Source: Toxonevra muliebris (lineage: Eukaryota; Arthropoda; Insecta; Diptera; Pallopteridae). Taken from it: DNA of 64,000 nucleotides. The stretch is from NCBI GenBank assembly GCA_963691655.1, contig OY829326.1:95907235-95971234 (forward strand). The letters run 5' to 3'. This document shows, one piece after another, positions 43,338 to 56,284 of this stretch; positions within the stretch are counted from its first letter, which is position 1; the number at the start of each line of letters is the position of its first letter. A program made the translations under genes and the position numbers. The notes beneath the pieces were generated by a model. It ran no database searches. It was not told where the DNA came from and worked only from the letters and a program-made list of their open reading frames with translations.

Positions 43338-43919
43338 AAATAACCATTTTTCCCTAAATTTATTTTATCTCCCTCAACAAAAAATTCAAATTAAAACTAA
43401 ACAAAAAAAAAAAAAAAACACAGAAACTTAATTAAACAATTTGAATGTGACACTGTGCAGTTGATTCTTTTATAAAATTAAATTATATATACATTTATGT
43501 TACACGTTTATTGTAAAATTATTACATATATTATTATATTATATTTAAAGAATATCAAGCAGTCATGTTCTGAAATCCACTTTCGAACGAAATTGGAAAT
43601 GAAACTGAATACGGTACACTGTACGTTTGCGTTAGCGTTCCCATGTCAGTTTCGAGCGAAAGTGGATTACAGAAACGTGTCTCTCCTAAAAGTAAAAAAT
43701 TATATAATTCAATTAATTCATCATGTATTCTTATTTGTAACAACAACAACAAAGCACTTATATTTGTGCGTAGTATAATTATATATGTTTCTTCAACAAA
43801 AGGAACATAATATTTAACCTATTTATATATATATATATAAATATATATATGTAATATTTCTCTTCTCTTCTCTAACTACAAGGAAAGTAACAAACGAAAA
43901 TTGTATTTGAACTAATAAA
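43338..43919 (+). other. Rop 3' UTR and candidate poly(A) signal
   Basis: After the stop, an A-run (43404-43420) precedes AT-rich DNA. The first AATAAA seen on this strand is at 43914-43919, about 580 nt downstream. It is a plausible but unproven cleavage signal. A foldback hairpin lies inside (43566-43673). Confidence 0.4.
43566..43673. repeat. Foldback with ATCCACTTTCG arms
   Basis: ATCCACTTTCG ... CGAAAGTGGAT with inner GAAACTGA/TCAGTTTC pairing. Related ends occur at 46937, 49022 and 51957. Confidence 0.65.
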
Positions 43920-45163
43920 CAAAAAAGAAATGTTTAAAAATATTTAACGCACGTTTAATTGAAACAAAAAGTTTTCAAAATATAAAACAAACATAAGAAC
44001 AAAATTAAAAACCAATTTCCAATTTCTTATAACACTTACATACAGCGTTCATTATTTTAGAAAATTATGTGAGCCGTACACATTTGATGAAAATCACTGC
44101 AACAACAACCACAACACGAATATTTGAAAAACAACATCCAAAAAAGATATGCGAAAAACACAACAACTTACATACATATTAATTATATATATTCTGATAT
44201 TTGGTATGGATCATTATAATATTACTCAAAAAAAACAAAAATACAACAACTGCATACAGTTGAAAAACAAAATCAAAAAGTGTTATACTGTTATATCAAT
44301 AGTCAATATACGAAATTTTTATTTTAATAAATTTGCAAAACTTTATGAAAAATCAAAGTGAATAGAGAAAATTTTAATGCTACTTGCATATATGTAGTAC
44401 ATTATTATATATTATTAAACTCTATCTATCTATATTATATACTACTATACTTAAAACATATATATTTCCTTATCAATATTAAAAGATAAGAAGAAAAGAA
44501 AAATATAGCAAAACATGATACTAAGAGTAAGAAAAACTTGTGGAGTGATTTGGAATTGATTGAATGAAAGCAGACTTTAGTAACTATTATAAAAGCAAGA
44601 AAAATAATTAGAAAAAAAAGAACTAACTGAAGCAATTGAAAAGGAAAAAAAAAAGATTCCGGTCAAAGCAAAAAATTAGGTAAGGATTTTTTTTGGGATT
44701 GAATTGAGGCAAAATGCTGTGCTACCAATACAACGGGCACAAAATAAGATTTTACTTTAAGAGATGTGAAGTTTTGAATAGCCAGTGCTTGATTGAAAAC
44801 ATCGAATATCACGTTTAAACCAAGGCAACGAAGGAGTAATTATATTAAAGGAATACAATAAGTGGAAGCTAATTATATGCGAAGGTATCTTGTTTAAACG
44901 TAGAAAGAGAAGAACTCGTAAGTGGAATCCAAATTCCTTTTTTAATAGTTTGGTTCTGGCTGTTGATACTAGCCTTCCAACATTTTAATATAAGTAAACA
45001 CCGAATCTTCCATATCAACTGAGAAAGAAGTTTTCATCTGGCTGAGTTCGAGAATTGAACTATGAGTCAAAACTTGAAGAAATTCATAAACTCAACGCTA
45101 TGCAGAGAATTGCATTAATAAAGGATAAGGGCAGCAAATAAAAATATTGAAATTAAAAGTAAA
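43920..45163. other. AT-rich downstream DNA
   Basis: Very AT-rich, with microsatellite-like (TA)n near 43826 and 44405. No coding sequence recognised. Confidence 0.4.
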
Positions 45164-45420
45164 AGCAAAATTCTTTGAGTCGCACTTAGTTGCTTTGCCC
45201 TGAACATGAATCGTAATAAACTTGAAGTAATTTTGAATTAACAACTTGAAGATTGAAGATAAACAAAGCGTTGAGTACCCCTTATTTGAAAACGTGGAAA
45301 ATCAAGAGAAGCTGGTGTATATGAGAAAGCGAAATTCTTTGAGTTGCACTTAGTTGCTTTGTCCTTGCTTAACATCAATCGAACATCAATAAACTTGAAG
45401 CAAATTTCGAATTGTCAACT
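45164..45420 (+). repeat. Diverged direct repeat pair
   Basis: 45164-45246 and 45327-45420 share AAATTCTTTGAGT(C/T)GCACTT and AATAAACTTGAAG. Confidence 0.65.
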
Positions 45421-47262
45421 GATAAAGAATTTAAACATGGAAAATTGAATAAAACATCATAAGGGAGGGGAAGCATTTGAAGAAAAAGTGGGGATTGATG
45501 GAAATTATAGAAGTAGAAGGAAGAGTTTGGTTTATGGTTAATGTCTTTCACATTTTCACAATATTTTTATAATGGAATTATGTTCTAAATTCCTTTGGGT
45601 AGTGTATAAGTGGTAGTTTTTTTTTTAATGTAGGACGGAAGAAAATAGTATTAATGGAAACAAAGCTCCCTAGAGAGAAGTCTCGGAAGTGTTTGAATTT
45701 TTACTATCGTTGGAGTTGATTTTGAAAATTGATTTTGAATCATAAAGAATTAAATGAGTTATTTTTGATTATACGAAAGAGTGACGAATAATTGTGGGGT
45801 GTAAATAGCTAATGAAAGTAAACTGCATTTCTTTGGTGAGTTTTGTTTGGTTTGATACTAAATTCATACAGGGGTTAATAAGGGAACTTGAAAGTCTACT
45901 TAGTGTTTAACTCTTTAATCGAACAATAACAAGAAAAATATAATTAATTTCATAGATTCACAAGCTTCCATAAAATAGACACACACAAAAATAGATAAAT
46001 TAAATAAAACTACTTAAGCTTAATTTAAGACAGCTGCAATCAACCTAGTGAAAATTTCAGTATTTCTTTCCAGATGTCATTATTTAAAAAAATAAAGCAT
46101 TTAATATTAAATTAACAATATTGTACGTAAATAAATCCAATCCAATAGAATATAAACTAAACGACTAAAGAACATGATATAAAGTACACCATCCTGGATT
46201 TTGTACCCCTTATGGAGAATTTTCGTACACACTAACAAGCGTGTACTGTATGCAGGCGTTAGCAGCATATGCTGTTATTAATAGGAAACAAACTCTTAAT
46301 AACATGTTTTGTTATTAGCTTTTCTTTTATTATTTACTTAATAAAAAATTATTATTATTGTTACACAAAAAATTTAAAAAAAAAAGTTAATAAAAAACGT
46401 TTCAAAGTTATACACAGTTAAATATCAATCAATGTTTATTAGTGAAAATCTATGTAGTGAAAGTTTTAACCACATAACTATAAAACAACTACTTACAAAT
46501 ATGATTATTAACATCACAAAATGACACAACTAAATAAATACAATGGAACATCCCAGTTAATTTGATGTTTAAAAACACTTACTATAAAAATGAACTTGTC
46601 CGTGAAACAAAAACACGTTATGTTATTTAAAAACTAATAACAGTTATATTCAGTAATAACGAAAATATATCCGTACAATTGATTTTAAGAAAACAAATAC
46701 AATTGTTTGCCCCAGTTATTGGTAATAAAAAATATATACATATTATATATTTAACATTTTTATTCTTAGTGAAACCTAATGTATTTTCATATGGGGATCA
46801 TAATATTTATAAAGAATAAAACGTCTCTATCACATCACTTAATTGGTATTATATCAAGTATAATTATTAAGAATTTTTTATTTTGGATATATAATTATAA
46901 TTGTTATGTTTGTGTTATTTATGTACATGGGTGCTAAAATCCACTTTCGTAAGAAATTGCAAATAAAACATCGCAGTTTTTAAATACATCTGATTTACAT
47001 ACATATATCGCTACCTCTATTCTTCAATGACGTAACTCCAACAGTATCATTTTGAAGAAAACGAAAAACTAAAGGTTTGAAAATAAATTTAAGTATTTAA
47101 ATGACTCTAAAATTGTTTTTTTTTTTTTTGCATACAAACGCACTGAGAATTTATTTCTATCTGAATTCTTAGGTAATTTTATTCAATGTAAGCAAGAAAT
47201 TTAAATTTCGTCCAAAATGTAGATACGTAGTTGAAGAGTAGAAGTAGCGATTTGTAAATTTC
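45421..47262. other. AT-rich intergenic DNA
   Basis: No gene. The word AAAATCCACTTTCGTAAGAA at 46937 is an inverted partner of AGCTTCGAAAGTGGATTGAA at 49021, so a large composite repeat may span 46.9-49.0 kb. Confidence 0.4.
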
Positions 47263-47723
47263 GAAGTTTTATTTGAAATCGAAGTAAAAGTAAAATAGTA
47301 AAATAACTATAATGCCAATACCCAGGCAGCTATTTTATTTTTGCTTTAAAACTTCAATTAAATTTATATTTTTAATTTTAAGCGGAAGGAGTTCAATCTT
47401 TAGTGTAAGTCCACGCCGTCATCACTCGATATAAATATCGCTTTCTCTCTTTCTATTTTGAAAGAGGACTGATATTTGCTGACAGTAGGTATGAGTGAAA
47501 CAATATACAAGATTCAAGCTGTGCGATTTCTTTTGGAGAACGGATATCACGGAAATTGTGCTTTCTAATTCTTGTAAAATTTTTAATTTAAAATTGAATT
47601 TCGAGGTATAAATAATGTAGCAAATTAACTACAAATACAACATCAAAAACATCAAATTATTTCTGCTTCAGAACTTAATTTTAATTTCATTCTGACAATT
47701 TTTTTTTTAATTCACAAATCGTC

Positions 47724-47791
47724 GTCTGAGAATTGATTTGGAGTATGTGTATACGTTTTCGTATACCTATACGCCAAATCAATTCTTAGAC
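47724..47791. repeat. 68-nt hairpin, precursor-miRNA-like
   Basis: 32-nt arms (GTCTGAGAATTGATTTGG... and ...CCAAATCAATTCTTAGAC), 28 Watson-Crick and two G-U pairs, TTTT loop. Lies within the hairpin array but has a different sequence. Confidence 0.6.
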
Positions 47792-48747
47792 AACGAAATA
47801 GCATTCAAGAACCATATTAAATACACAGCTTTCTAATTTATTTTTCATGGTGCTGAATAGTTTATATGTTTTAATGCTTAAATTTTGGTATGAAAAACTA
47901 TAATTTATTTTAATTTAAATAAAACTGAAACTTAAAGCAAAAATAAAATAGTTATTTAAATCATACGAAACTAACATCAATAGAAGAGCTATTTTATTTT
48001 TGCTTTAAAGTTTCTACATACTTTAGTTTATCTTTTGTAAAGATTACTAAAGTTTTAGTAACTATAGTTTTAGTATAAAATTTAATTTAAAACTGATGTT
48101 TGTAGTAAAATATAAATCCAGTATTACTTTATTTTTTTAAATCTTTCGGAATTTTGTATTAAAATGAATACTTAGTTTATATAAAACTGAAGCTTAAAGT
48201 AAAAATAAAATAGTAAATTTAAATCATACGAAACTAACATCAAAAGAAGTGCTATTTTATTTTCGCTTTTATCTTCAGTTTTTTCTTGACATTTAGTTTT
48301 TGATTTGGATACTACTTTCAACAATAGCTTAACTTGGCTGCGTTCGCATTTAAATTTCATTCGAAGTGTGGATTGTTGAACATACCTGGATTTATAGTAA
48401 TAGCAGTTTGTGAAAAATAAAATACTTACCGCTTTTGCCTTAGTTATACTTACCGCGTTTGCCTTATTTTAAACCTCAGTTTCTAGGTACCTATTACTTT
48501 CTTGGTTTGCTTTAAGCATTGAATTTAGCATTGAAAGCACAACATTTAAATTACAGTTTCGAATATTTTTGTTTTCTTAGTTTTTTTCATTTAATTTAAT
48601 CAATTCTTACTGGTTTTGTGGGATATGTTTAAAGATTCAATTTTTTCCCAAAATATTTTATATATTTTTATTTTATTTTAGACGTAAAAAAAAAATTAAT
48701 TAGCTCTAGGATTTGTTTTCGGTTTAAATTGATATCAATACAGCACA

Positions 48748-48784
48748 ATTCAAATCCGCTCGAGAGGATTTGAAATTGTTTCAA
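48748..48784. repeat. Short hairpin AATTCAAATCC / GGATTTGAAATT
   Basis: Eleven-base-pair perfect stem around a GCTCGAGA loop; outer ACAGCA/TGCTGT pairs extend it. Confidence 0.6.
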
Positions 48785-49165
48785 TGCTGTTTTTAGATTC
48801 AAATTGAAGTTTGAAGTCATAAATAAAATGGCAAAATTAAGACATATCTAATATCAAATGAGACTATTTTATTTTGGCTTTAAAACTTCAGCTCCTAAAG
48901 TCTTACTTACACTTATCTATTACTTTTAATTTTTGTTGTTATATTATTATAGATTATTCTAAAATTTGTAGGCATACATGCGAAATTATAAAAAAGAAAA
49001 GCTGAGCTGAGCGTTTCCAATTTCAGCTTCGAAAGTGGATTGAAATTTGTAACAAAACTTTTTGAAAACTGTAGCTTAAGCAAAAATGAATTAGAAAAAC
49101 AAACTACAACTAGATATTTAACATCAAAAGACGCTATATTTATTTTTGCTTAATGATCTCAGTTT

Positions 49166-50600
49166 AAATTTATACTTTAAGCCATTATAATAACGTTAAC
49201 GTATAGCAGGTCATTTAATACTCAATCAAAACATCTCCTATATACTAAAAATTAAAATATTCTAAATTATGCAATAGCTGTAAACTAAGTATAAGTATAT
49301 ATAGAAATAATTCGAAAATCCATATACCCATTTATCAACTTAAAAACAATAAAAATAAACAACATAAATATAAAGATGCTAAATAGAAGTGTCTATTTCA
49401 TATAAATTAATTGAACTTTTATGTGCGCCTAAAGAAATAATATCTAAATATAAAGAAAGGTTTGAAATTTCTAGCAGGCAAAATGCAAATAAAAACTGAA
49501 AATTTCTGGACCCCAAAAAGGTAAAAAACTGGTAATGCTCAAGCTGTTAAAAGGAAACATCCCTCTAAATTATAAATTCATTGGTAAAGAAAAGTAAAAG
49601 TGAAAGCTGACAGCGGAAATCGTTTTAATTTGTTGGTTGAGCTGACTGGGGAGCTAAAGTAAATTCCACGCAAAATATGAATAGAGCTAACAGGGAGACA
49701 TAAATTTCATCTTGAACTTAGTATGCAAATACCAGTACTGTGTATTTATAGTCCCTTAATTAAACTGATTGAGTGGGTAAACAAAAAGTTAAGCTGACAG
49801 AGGAAAAAGTAAATTTTACGTGGACTAAGAATAAGGTTTGGTATTATTTCTATAATAAAAAAACTAGCGCTATTAAAATACAAAGCACATTAATGAATAG
49901 TTTTACAAGCATGAGCAATTTATACTCTATTAAAATTAACAACACAATAATGTAGTTTAAGCTTACAATAACAATAGCAAAAACCTAACAATAATAAAGA
50001 TTCAATTAATAAAAAAAAAAAAAACAAATATTATATTACACCAAAAAAAAAATTAATAACAACAATATTAAATTCTATATATGCATTGCTAACAAAAAGT
50101 ATTTTATTGTACAATTTATAATCTACTTAATTCTAATATATATTATATATTAAAAATTTAAAATTAAATCTTTCTAGTACATAAGTAAGAAATAAAATAC
50201 ATAAATAAATAAATAAAAAACAAACAACAAAAACTATGCACTCACATGCGCCAATACGCACACGGCTACATATGCTAAAGTAACCACAGCCAACTTTAAA
50301 TTGCACTGTAATTTATTTTCAAAATAAACAAAAATAATTGAGGATCAAAAATAAATTGCAATGCTGTGTATGTAGAAGTGTGTGTATGTGTGCGTATGTT
50401 TTCGGTGTATATGAAAAGGTATTTAAATAAAACATTTAATTGTTTATTGCTTGTTATAACAAAATAAAAATATATAGTTACAAATTAGATGTTCGTAATG
50501 GTTAAAACTCTAATTAAAAGTAATTAGTTTATAAGTACTAAAATTCAATTTAAATTAAATTTATATGCTAATAATAATTATTCATATACAAATATATTTA
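49166..50600. other. AT-rich intergenic DNA
   Basis: A-runs and simple-sequence tracts; no coding or structured element recognised. Confidence 0.4.
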
Positions 50601-50609
50601 ATATCATAA

Positions 50610-51975
50610 ATTTGGTACAAAATTATGTACTAATAAAAACTATATTCGTGTCGCTGAGAAAAAGTAAGAAACATAATTACTTTTCAACAAAAATTTTAAT
50701 ATGTAATACTTATTAAATTTATATATTATAAAATTTAATACAACCTAGTTTTAGTATTTGGTACTAGTTGTGTACTAAAATAGGACAGTATCGATAGGAA
50801 AAATAATTATATAAGAAAATAAAGTAAAACGATTACTTATCAAGTATTACTTATTAGAAAAACTAAAAATGAATTTCAACTTAAATGCATATAAAAATAC
50901 TAATAATAATAAAAACACATATTTTTTGTCTTTTTGAGAATATATATTATATAAAATAAAACATGAATTTGAACTACTGCATTAGATGTAAGGAGTAATA
51001 CGCTAAAAACTCTTAAAATGCTGAATGACGTGCTTGAAAAATTAAACAACACATTAATTTTTAAAGTATTATTTCAGTATGAACATGGAGTTGCATATGT
51101 GTAATATAACTTATAAATTTTGTCAGATATCTAGGTCAAAAATAGAATAATGAAAACGAAACATAATAGCTTAGTAATAAACTTAAGTAATAATATATTC
51201 CATAATAATACATTTTTTTTGTAGTTTTGTGCCCTACAAATTCTGGTTTAACTAAACAAACTTAAATATTGAATGGACTTACAAATCGTATTATGTACTA
51301 AAAATCAAAATCAATTTATGTACATAAAATAAGCAAAAAGGAGTAAATTGTCATCCAAAAAAATCTGAAATATAAATCAGTTATGGAAGACATAAAATCA
51401 CAAAAATACTTTTCAAAACAAAAACAAATCGCTTGTGAAAAGCATATTTTAATTTAAAGAACTTAATGATATATTATATAGCATAAAAACAAAAACTTAT
51501 TTAGGATATAAATATAGTACACAAATTGTGTACTAAAAAATAAAATAAATATCCTCGTATCGCTGAGAAAAAGTAAAATCACAGTAAATTACTTTTCAAA
51601 AAACTTAAAAATATAAAAATACCAAACTCATATACTATATTACAAAACTTAAATGCAACATAATCAATATTTGATAATAATTACATAAACAAAATATAAA
51701 ACAAATGATAAAATTATTCGTATCACTGAGAAAAACACTTGAGTAAAAAAAAAAAACCGAAAGCAAAAAACATAACGCAAGTAAGAACAATAAACCCAAA
51801 AGTAAATATATTCATCAATGTTTCAGTACAAATTATGTGCTAAAATATGAAAACAAATATTTTTTAGTAACAAAACAAAAACAAAAAACATGGATAAAGC
51901 TTATTATTAGTATTAAGAAAAATATATATATATATATAAATATATTGTACAATGCATGTACTGAAATTCACTATC
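50610..51975 (+). repeat. Diverged repeat family with GTAC palindromes and CGCTGAGAAAAAGTAA
   Basis: Palindromes such as GTACAAAATTATGTAC (50613), GTACTAGTTGTGTAC (50761) and AGTACACAAATTGTGTACT (51514) recur, and GTATCGCTGAGAAAAAGTAA or close variants follow at 50649, 51556 and 51719. Confidence 0.6.
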
Positions 51976-52047
51976 GTTGGAAATCTCAACAATACCAGCG
52001 TTGCCTTCCCATTTCAATTTCATGCGGCAGTGGATTTCAAAACATGC
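51957..52047. repeat. Diverged foldback related to 43566
   Basis: CTGAAATTCACTATCG ... GCGGCAGTGGATTTCA, weakly palindromic, same family as the 43.6-kb copy. Confidence 0.5.
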
Positions 52048-53165
52048 GCGTATACATATTTATAATATTAATTATGATTACATAAATTACAAAATAGAAC
52101 ACAAAAATTGAAGGTTAAATAAAAAAAAAAAAACGATGATTAACAAAATACAAATTCAAGTAATAATTAAAAAAGAAAAACAAAATACTATATGCAGGTA
52201 CGAATACAAGTAGTGATTAAATACAAAATCCTGAAATAAAAACGAAAAATTAAAACTAAAAACCATTTAATAAAACGCATAGTTCAAATGAACGAAACAA
52301 AAATTATTATATCAGTCTATTCGCACCACCAAACGAAAATAAATTTTAAAACATAATAAAAACAAATGCACTATTAAATTCATTTATTAATTGGAAAAAA
52401 TAAAAGAAAAAAATTTAAAAACATATATATCAAGATGTTTAACACAACATAGTTGAAAATGTTTAAAAACCTATACAAAAATTGTTTAAAATAAAAAAAA
52501 GAATGCACCATATGTATGTGCATAAGATCTCATTATGAAAGAATATTTAGAATTTGATGCAATTTATTTTAAATAATGCAAATTGAAATGAAGAAAAATA
52601 ACATAGTCGAGAAAAAAAAATCGCACAATGATAAAAGTTTTAAAAAATTATTTAAACACCACACTTTCATAAAATTTTAAAATTTGCACATTGTTGTTTG
52701 TTCTCTTTTTCTCAAGGAATGATTAGGTAATGGAAAGTAAAAGAAAGTTTTGCAAATTTATTAAAACAAAAATTAAAAAAAAAACAAAAAATTAAACTTT
52801 GAACACATATACACAAACACTTAAAATAATCCATAATCCTGGTTGCTTAAATGTTTTCTGCTAAAGCTTTGCTTTCAAATGAAATAGGCTTGTTCTGGAA
52901 AACAACTTTGGTCGCAATTTGTAATCATATTTTTCGATCAAAATTTTTTTTTTTTTGGAATAGAGCTGTGTTTTATTTTCAATTGCTGAAAATTAAAGAT
53001 ACTGGTATTTTATTGGGAAGGAAGAACGTTAAAATTTTTAATTTTCATTTAAAAAATATGATGTGAAATCAAAATTTAAGCAATTTTTTATGTAAATTTC
53101 GTTTGAAAGTGAATTTGAGAATTTAATTGAATTTCAAATTTCAGTTTTTGTGTTTCTACTGACAA
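52048..53165. other. AT-rich intergenic DNA
   Basis: No gene, RNA or repeat recognised. Confidence 0.35.
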
Positions 53166-53338
53166 TGGTCGCGTTCAAAAGACGCGAATGATGCGCCTCT
53201 GATCCGCCACTGCTACCTGAGTGTCTTTATGATCAACAAAAATGATCTTGAGCGGTCGCCATTTCATCAAACGGCTTATTTTTCTGATACTTCAGCTCAA
53301 CATGTTGCCGAGCGGAGGTTGTCTTCTGAATGCGACCA
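53166..53338. mobile_element. Small MITE, 18-bp TIRs
   Basis: TGGTCGCGTTCAAAAGAC and inverse GTCTTCTGAATGCGACCA; 173 bp, notably GC-richer than its surroundings. Confidence 0.65.
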
Positions 53339-54781
53339 ATTTAAATTTTATTACTATTTTTATTTCTTAACTCTAAACAAAATTAATTAAATGTAATTAA
53401 GACGTATCCCAACGGGTCCACCTTTTACTCGATCGGTTGACTAAGGGGCGTAAAAGTAGCATAACACTCGAATTAGTAACCGTTTCAATCGTACTTCGTA
53501 CTAAATTTCCTTAAACGAATAAGGTGGAATGAATTGGCAATTATCATATCATGTCATTCTATACAGGTATAGATTAAAAAATAATCAGGTCTTTTTGATG
53601 TAATCCATGCATCAGTAATATTGGTACCGGGCTGCCGCACTTTTCTTTTACCGCTAATAACCTATTTGATTCAAATATTGCAAATAAAATACACTAAAGG
53701 TTTTCTAAAATTTCAATAAAAGTAATAAAGCAGAAAACAATATATTTATCCTCTCCCTCACACACACCTACACGCAGTAAAAAAAAATAAAGATTCAAAT
53801 TCTCGTTAGAGCAGCATTCAGAAAATTTGTTAAATTGTTAAAAATAATAGCAAAATTTTAAAAAAAATAGACAAAACAAAAAATGTAGTACGGTTTTATG
53901 TAAATCCATGATACTTTAATCAATAATAATAAAAAAAAACAAAAACAACCCAAAACCAATGGACTGTTTTATTTATACTATTTCATGTTTCTTTTACAGG
54001 TAAGTACAATTTTTTTTTTTTAATATCAAGAACCATGCACGGTTTTTTTTTTGTAATCTCATTTTAAAATTCGAAATTGTAGTTTCCTTTTTGTATTTTG
54101 AACTACTGTAGTAGACTGTAATTTTTTGAAAATTCACTGAGAACTTAAATCAAAAAATGTATGCCTTTGTCCCATTTAAAATAAAACGTGATTTTGGCGG
54201 AATAATAATTTTTCTGGGAAATTTTCCAAATGTATGTAATATTTTTAGTACCCACAATAGCTACTACTTAAATTGAATATTAAATTGTATTTGGTAAATT
54301 TTTGTCTTCGGGCAACGGGTGATGGAAGCAAAATGAGAAAAAGCTATGATGGCAAGATAAAAAGACTGGTTTCGTAATTGTTAATGAAGTTTATAATGGC
54401 AAATTTGAAAAGATGTTTGTAAATCGTCCACAGTCACGTTTACTTTAGTCAGTTTTGCTGAAATCCTTTTCAGGTATCTATCGTATGAATTTTTAGCTCC
54501 AATCATTTTTAAATACCAGCGGACCCAAATTGCAAACACGAATTCGTGTTGAGGAGTTGTCCAACACGTCAATATCTGTCATATGGCAATAGTTTTGATA
54601 ACTTCCAATTACTGTAAAAATTTTGCGCGCCAATATTTCACTTTTCACGCATTCTTAGTTTATGTTTGTTGCATTTCCATTCATTTGTTGAAGATGTTCA
54701 CAAAGATGAGTACATAAAAGATAACACTGGCCAACAAAAAACCACTTTTGATTTTTTCCTTTGAGTTGAATTTAGTTTTTC
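53339..54781. other. Intergenic DNA
   Basis: One GC-richer island (53400-53470, GACGTATCCCAACGGGTCCA...) of unknown nature. No coding frame supported. Confidence 0.35.
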
Positions 54782-55615
54782 GCCATCAGCTCTAGTTCAG
54801 GAATTATAAGTAAAAAACTTTTCTTTTTATAGTCATTTAAGGAGGAATACCACCTTTACACTTTTAAAAAATTAAAAAGAGTTTTGGTCTGAAATGACTA
54901 TTACAAGTCTGAAGCATTTGGTTTTTGCTGCTTTAGTGCAAGTCTTATATCTTCCCAAATCTTCAAAAGCTTTTTGCTATAAATAACGTTTTTGGATTCG
55001 GCGGTCACTACTACTCTTGTAATCTTTATCAGAATAATGTTATAATTGACTAGCATCTTCCTTGCGGTATATTGCTCTGGAGTACGTAGGATTTTAGCCC
55101 TACTCTCATTAGTTTTTGAATCGCTAATTTTCAAAACTAAGAATTTCGCAGAACCCCTACTGAGGTACGTATGGTGTATTAAAACTGAATTCAAATTTTT
55201 TTTTTGGTTCCAGGACAAGGCAAACCAGATACATATATGTTAACTGCCGTTTGGATCTATATTTTAACGGTGTCAAATATCAAGCCACCTAGACGCCATT
55301 TTTAATAAAAAAAAATAAAAAATTTGGTGTAACTTCGAATACGTATTCATAACCTGTAAAAAAAATTATCTTCATGTTTATTTTTTATTGAAGAAACAAA
55401 TTCTTTAAAAACTCATAAGTTTTAGCCATCAAATTTGGTATTCTCTCTTAACTATAACTTCTTAATTGATTAACCAATTTTCATAAACTATGATTATTTT
55501 CAATCAAATTTGTTGGTTCTGAAGAACCCATTAAGAAGTTAAATGAAGTTAAATGACTATAAAAAGAAGAGTTTTTTACATTTCGACCAATAACTCTTAA
55601 ACTAGAGCTGATGGC
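54782..55615. mobile_element. Element bounded by ~60-bp inverted repeats
   Basis: Left arm 54782-54840 (GCCATCAGCTCTAGTT ... ATAGTCATTTAA) and inverted right arm 55549-55615. Interior non-coding, about 700 bp. Family unknown. Confidence 0.55.
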
Positions 55616-55795
55616 AAAAATGGTATTCAGCGTTGAGTAGTGAATAACTTGTTCACACACTAAAAGAATTTTGAATAAATATTCGATGTGTCCACAACGC
55701 TGTGACCATTTTCAAAATGTAGAAAGTGGGGAGTGGTGTAACAATGTTTGTGGGGAGTTGTGCAACACGCCATATTATGCGAACTAATTAAACTA

Positions 55796-56088
55796 GCTAC
55801 AATGGGAAAAAAAAAACAACAACATAAGTGTATAGAACGGTAGTGGTAGTTTCTTTCAATATCTCTATTCAGTGAAGATATTTGGAATCAAATCCGTAAT
55901 TCTGGGTTATGATTTCAAATATTAGTAGCTTATATAGGATATTGAAAGATTAAGAACTATCACTAAGATCACTGATGAGGAATTGTGGCGGATTCCGAAA
56001 CGGCCGTCTGATTTTGCCCGTCTCTATATACATTGTTGTTGTGATGACTACATTTGTTCATTAACCTGTTTATATATAACTTCAAATA
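55796..56088 (+). repeat. Direct repeat copy 1 of the hammerhead element
   Basis: Begins GCTACAATGGGAAAAAAAAA; differs from copy 2 by the length of the A-run and one small indel near 56073. Confidence 0.9.
55971..56023 (+). ncRNA. Hammerhead ribozyme core, copy 1
   Basis: CTGATGA (55972-55978), stem II GGAAT/ATTCC (55979-55983 with 55992-55996), GAAA (55997-56000), stem III ACGG/CCGT (56000-56003 with 56018-56021) and cleavage base C56022. All core nucleotides match consensus. Stem I is weak: only A55971-T56023 pairs directly, with possible distant help from ATCAC (55959-55963) and GTGAT (56041-56045). Confidence 0.6.
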
Positions 56089-56284
56089 ACGAAATTGACA
56101 TGAACTTAAGTCATGACTTTGAAAATTAACCTCTAGATTTAATTTTCATAGTCTCCTAAAAAACTATCATGAACTGATCGAATGGGGACCGTTCAGAAAA
56201 AATGACACCTAGAATCATTTTCTCACAAACACACACACTCTCCCGTGTACTAGACTTTGAAATAACGAACTGTTATGCAGACTA

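Larger units (their letters stand above)
47263..49165. repeat. Array of six related foldback hairpins
   Basis: Hairpins at 47263-47355, ~47590-47690 (weak), 47927-48014, 48186-48280, 48804-48891 and 49065-49165. Arms read CTTAAAGCAAAAATAAAATA and CTATTTTATTTTTGCTTTAA. Loops in two copies share CATACGAAACTAACATCAA. Arm pairing is 24-30 bp in the best copies. Confidence 0.7.

Noticed and set aside
43497..43778. Open frame downstream of Rop, and similar frame at 51837-52085
   Set aside because: They run through foldback repeats of the same family; composition is that of the AT-rich repeat.
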